Of a stretch of 7,197 nt of DNA, positions 4,683 to 7,197 are shown piece by piece. Each line of letters begins with the position of its first letter. The first letter of the stretch is position 1. Below the pieces are notes generated by a model, which ran no database searches, was not told where the DNA came from, and was given only the letters and a program-made list of their open reading frames with translations. Made by a program: the position numbers and the translations under genes. This DNA comes from Bacteroidales bacterium (GTDB lineage: Bacteria > Bacteroidota > Bacteroidia > Bacteroidales > VadinHA17). Where the stretch lies: the NCBI GenBank assembly GCA_030692905.1, contig JAUYBT010000014.1, positions 1 through 7,197 of the forward strand, written 5' to 3'.

Positions 4683-5264
4683 ATGGTTAACAAAGAGGAG
4701 TTTAGAAGGAAAGTTATCGTTTCAGCAGGACAGATATTCAGCCGTTACGGGTTTAAGAAGACCACAATGGATGAGATTGCTAAAGCTCTGAAGATGGGTA
4801 AAAGTTCCATTTATTACTATTTTGAAAGTAAGGAAGAGATTTTTGAGGCAGTTGTTCTCCACGAAGCTAATATACTTAGAAATGAGCTTACTACAGCCAT
4901 TAAATCGGTCGAATCGCCTATTGATAAAATGAGAAACTATGTTTTTGTAAGGATGAAATCGTTCGAAAAACTTTCGAATTATTATAATGCCATCTTTGAT
5001 AAAAACCTTGATCATTTTGATTTTATCGAGACTATCCGTGAAAAATATGACCGGGAGGAGCTTGCTATTCTCCGACTCATTCTTTATCATGGAGCGAGGA
5101 AAAACATCTTTAATGTAGCGAATAGTGAATACACTGCACTTGCAATTCAGACAACCCTTAAAGGACTTGAGGTCCCTCTTTTCTGGAAAAAGAAAGAGGT
5201 CAATATTGAGAACAGGCTTAATGCTATTCTGGATGTCCTGTTCAACGGGATAGTAAAAAAATAG
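4683..5264 (+). CDS. TetR/AcrR-family transcriptional regulator
   Basis: This 193-residue protein is the usual length for the family. The N-terminal DNA-binding domain (about 7-55) is typical: FRRKVIVSAGQIFSRYGF, then TTMDEIAKALKMGKSSIYYY (27-46), the helix-turn-helix, followed by FESKEEIFEAVV. The rest (60-193) is a helical ligand-binding and dimer domain too variable to predict an effector. It should act as a cytosolic dimeric repressor. A good phylum-type promoter lies upstream and GGAG (4676-4679) sits just before the ATG. A 27-bp imperfect palindrome beside the promoter suggests autoregulation and perhaps control of the divergent aldolase-family gene. It ends 3 bp from the stop of lgt, convergent and with no visible terminator between them. 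Confidence 0.93.
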   Translation: MVNKEEFRRKVIVSAGQIFSRYGFKKTTMDEIAKALKMGKSSIYYYFESKEEIFEAVVLHEANILRNELTTAIKSVESPIDKMRNYVFVRMKSFEKLSNYYNAIFDKNLDHFDFIETIREKYDREELAILRLILYHGARKNIFNVANSEYTALAIQTTLKGLEVPLFWKKKEVNIENRLNAILDVLFNGIVKK

Positions 5265-5267
5265 GTA

Positions 5268-6074
5268 TTATCGTTTGATTACAGCTCGTTTTTTTCTGGT
5301 AATACTCCAATATAATCCACCGATACCCATTAATATAAAAGGGATACTTAACCATTGTCCCATGTTGATTTTCATCGTTGACTCAAAGGCAACCTGATCC
5401 TCTTTCAGGAATTCAATAAAGAAACGGGCAGTAAAGACAAGTATGCATAATAAGCTTATCAGTAACCCCTGGATATGTTCTCCTTTTTTCGACCAGTACA
5501 ACCGGTAAAGCAGGACAAAGATGGCCAGATAGGCCAGAGCTTCATATATCTGTGTAGGATGTTTCGGAGCAACCTCGTTGTTTCTTAAAAAAACAAATCC
5601 CCAGGGAACAGTAGTCTCAACACCATAAATTTCGGAATTCATAAGATTACCCATCCTGATAAAAAAGCCGGAAATTGCTACGACAATTGCGATGCGGTCG
5701 AGTACCCAGAAATAATCTTTCTTTTCTTTTCTGGTGAAGAGCCAGATAGCAATCAGGATCCCAATTGCTGCTCCGTGGCTGGCAAGGCCTCCATGCCATG
5801 TCATCAGGATCTCAAGCGGGTGCTGAAGATAATAACCCGGTTCATAGAAAAGGCAATGGCCGAGCCTGGCTCCTGCAATAACTCCAACGGCCATATAAAT
5901 TGTAAGACGGTCAAGAACAACCCCTCCCAGATTTTCATTTTTGAAAATCCTGTTCATAATTATATACCCGAAGAAAAAAGAAGAAGCAAACAACAGACCA
6001 TACCATCTCACTGTAAAAGCGCCAATCCGGAATATTTCCGGATTCACATCCCAGGGAACGATAAGTAAATGCAT
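5268..6074 (-). CDS. lgt: Prolipoprotein diacylglyceryl transferase
   Basis: Lgt moves a diacylglyceryl group from phosphatidylglycerol to the lipobox cysteine of prolipoproteins, the first step of lipoprotein maturation in the inner membrane. The 268-residue length is normal. The visible features are several hydrophobic membrane spans; VRWYGLLFA (22-30) with conserved Y25; GARLGH (68-73); WHGGLASHGA (93-102) with H94, matching the essential histidine of E. coli Lgt; the family signature around IRMGNLMNSEIYG (139-151) with R140, N143, E148 and G151; HPTQIYEA (172-179); and the C-terminal ARFFIEFLKED (216-226) with R217, matching the second essential arginine. All key residues are present, so it should be active. 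The ATG is 24 bp from a TACCTTTG box. It is divergent from a lipoprotein gene, a likely substrate of the enzyme, and convergent with the TetR gene. Confidence 0.97.
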   Translation of the reverse strand: MHLLIVPWDVNPEIFRIGAFTVRWYGLLFASSFFFGYIIMNRIFKNENLGGVVLDRLTIYMAVGVIAGARLGHCLFYEPGYYLQHPLEILMTWHGGLASHGAAIGILIAIWLFTRKEKKDYFWVLDRIAIVVAISGFFIRMGNLMNSEIYGVETTVPWGFVFLRNNEVAPKHPTQIYEALAYLAIFVLLYRLYWSKKGEHIQGLLISLLCILVFTARFFIEFLKEDQVAFESTMKINMGQWLSIPFILMGIGGLYWSITRKKRAVIKR

Positions 6075-6097
6075 AATTAACAGGTTAACATTATCGC

Positions 6098-6105
6098 CAA
6101 AGGTA
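6098..6105 (-). promoter_or_regulatory. -7 box of the lgt promoter
   Basis: On the minus strand TACCTTTG matches TAnnTTTG, 24 bp from the lgt ATG. The only TTTG upstream (6133-6130) is 24 bp away, too far for a standard -33. The predicted start is near 6091, with a short leader. Confidence 0.5.
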
Positions 6106-6193
6106 GAAAATATTATTATTGATCATAACCAAAAACACCCGATTACAGAAAGGGTTTTAGTTCAATAACGAAATGAATCTTTAAAAAATGATG

Positions 6194-6201
6194 TAAGTTT
6201 G
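6194..6201 (+). promoter_or_regulatory. -7 box of the lipoprotein gene promoter
   Basis: TAAGTTTG matches TAnnTTTG and predicts a start near 6208, about 20 nt before the ATG at 6229. No clear TTTG is present at the -33 position. Confidence 0.45.
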
Positions 6202-6228
6202 TAATTCATAAGTAACCGGATGAATTTT

Positions 6229-7197
6229 ATGAACAGGAGGATACTTTCCCGTTTTTTTCTTATAGCAGCACTCTTTATTCTGATCGGCGCCTGTGCAAAA
6301 ATCAGCTCACCTTCAGGCGGTCCCAGGGATAAACTCCCCCCGGTTGTAATTAAAAGCATTCCGGTTAACGGTGCAAAAAACTACATGGGTAAGAGCCTCG
6401 CAATTACATTTAACGAATATGTGGTTCTCGATAATATAAACGAAAAATTTATGGTTTCGCCTCCTATGAAAAAGAAACCAAAGGTCTTCATTAAAGGGAA
6501 AAGCGTTATCGCTGAGTTTGAAGAGAAGCTGAAAGACAGCACAACATATACTTTTTATTTTCAGGATGCAATCAAAGATCTTAATGAAGGGAACATACTT
6601 GAAAATTTTCAGTTTGTTTTTTCAACAGGCCCTGTAATTGATTCTCTTTCTGTTACGGGAAATGTTTACAGTTCATTTAATATTGAAGTCCCGGAAAAGA
6701 CTCTGGCACTTTTGTACAGAGAACTGGCTGATACTAATGTCATTAAGCAACTTCCCGATTATATTTCAAGAGTAGATCAGGACGGTTATTTCCGCATTGA
6801 TAATGTCCGCGCAGGAAAGTACAGACTCTATGCACTTAAGGATGTTGATAACAGCAAAAATTATAATCTTACCGAGGAAGAGTTTGCTTTCATGAATTCC
6901 CCTGTTGTAATTACACCGGAAAAGTCTTTCATTCCAGTAGTTAAAGATACAACAGTAAAAAAGACAGTAAGTAAAGTACCAGAACCTGCAGTTATTAAAA
7001 AGACAGTAAGTAAAGTACCCGAACCTGTAGTTGTAAATGGTGAATATCAGCTTATACTTTTTGCAGCCAGGAAGAAAGATTATTATCTTACATCATCAGA
7101 CAGAGACCTTAAATACCAGATGATCTATACACTCTCTTTACCCCCCGACAGTATGAGATTTGAATTTTTAATACCCGGAACGGGCGATGACGCATAT
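6229..7197 (+). CDS. Lipoprotein with N-terminal bacterial Ig-like domain (3' end cut off)
   Basis: The 323 visible codons run off the window. Residues 1-21 are a lipoprotein signal (MNRRILSRFFLIAALF..., then the lipobox LIGA before C22). The residues after C22 (AKISSPSGGPRD) are not acid-rich, so a surface-export signal is unlikely and a periplasm-facing anchor is more probable. Residues 36-134 fit a Big_5/SbsA-type Ig-like domain: PVVIKSIPVNGAKN, ITFNEYVVL, VSPPMKKKP, TTYTFYF, FQFVFSTG. Residues 140-215 (VTGNVYSS, DQDGYFRIDNVRAGKYRLYA) look like a carboxypeptidase-regulatory-type beta sandwich. Residues 244-269 are a tandem repeat rich in K, P and V, probably a linker. This architecture is common in Bacteroidota lipoproteins of unknown role. 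An in-frame ATG at 6220 would add three residues; 6229 is chosen for a better signal peptide and the upstream GGA. The gene is divergent from lgt. Confidence 0.88.
   Translation, partial: MNRRILSRFFLIAALFILIGACAKISSPSGGPRDKLPPVVIKSIPVNGAKNYMGKSLAITFNEYVVLDNINEKFMVSPPMKKKPKVFIKGKSVIAEFEEKLKDSTTYTFYFQDAIKDLNEGNILENFQFVFSTGPVIDSLSVTGNVYSSFNIEVPEKTLALLYRELADTNVIKQLPDYISRVDQDGYFRIDNVRAGKYRLYALKDVDNSKNYNLTEEEFAFMNSPVVITPEKSFIPVVKDTTVKKTVSKVPEPAVIKKTVSKVPEPVVVNGEYQLILFAARKKDYYLTSSDRDLKYQMIYTLSLPPDSMRFEFLIPGTGDDAY
6958..7035 (+). repeat. Tandem 39-nt duplication inside the lipoprotein gene
   Basis: Two 39-nt copies (6958-6996 and 6997-7035) encode KKTVSKVPEPAVI and KKTVSKVPEPVVV. Their first 27 bases differ at one site. 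The copies are in frame, so the linker can lengthen or shorten by 13 residues. Confidence 0.9.

Noticed and set aside
4722..5090. 122-codon minus-strand frame
   Set aside because: Antisense of the TetR gene, which has a complete helix-turn-helix, a promoter and a ribosome site.
6162..6359. 65-codon minus-strand frame
   Set aside because: Antisense of the lipoprotein signal peptide and start of its Ig-like domain.

Overview
The window looks like chromosomal DNA from a Bacteroidota bacterium, probably Bacteroidales or a relative. The main evidence is a set of promoters matching the phylum's -33 TTTG / -7 TAnnTTTG pattern. The best are TTTG-N18-TAACTTTG before the HEPN gene and TTTG-N19-TATCTTTG before the TetR gene. 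Overall base composition is AT-rich. The lipoprotein at the right end and a GIY-YIG nuclease beside GC-rich palindromic repeats also fit this phylum. The species cannot be named from the sequence.

Layout, left to right. Positions 1-340 hold a very short leucine-rich-repeat ORF (minus strand), probably a remnant. Positions 401-593 hold a structured small RNA (plus strand) with its own promoter and a strong intrinsic terminator; it is not assigned to a family with certainty. Positions 784-2615 hold a two-gene minus-strand operon. The first gene encodes a zinc-ribbon protein with an R-H-x3-H motif typical of HEPN RNases, and the second, 5 bp downstream, encodes a RES-domain protein, a fold known from NAD+-degrading toxins. 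A strong promoter lies about 190 bp upstream of the operon, with an inverted repeat over the predicted transcription start. Between promoter and operon is a short protein-like reading frame without an ATG.

Positions 2840-3630 hold a small GIY-YIG nuclease gene (minus) and three copies of a 28-nt GC-rich palindromic repeat. The nuclease start codon abuts one copy and its first residues are encoded by that repeat. Next come a tRNA with anticodon CAU (minus, 3631-3705) with an intrinsic terminator, and a class II aldolase/adducin-type protein (minus). A divergent TetR regulator (plus) follows, with a palindromic candidate operator in the shared intergenic region. It is convergent with lgt, the prolipoprotein diacylglyceryl transferase gene (minus, 3 bp apart). 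Divergent from lgt is a lipoprotein with an N-terminal Ig-like domain (plus), which runs off the right edge.

The right half (aldolase, TetR, lgt, lipoprotein) looks like ordinary housekeeping chromosome; Lgt is the enzyme that would modify the neighbouring lipoprotein. The left half (HEPN/RES pair, repeats, nuclease, LRR remnant) looks like accessory DNA placed between a small-RNA gene and a tRNA gene. The HEPN-RES pair is the best candidate for a little-described conflict or toxin system here, and the repeat-linked GIY-YIG gene is the best candidate for an unusual selfish or repeat-spreading element.
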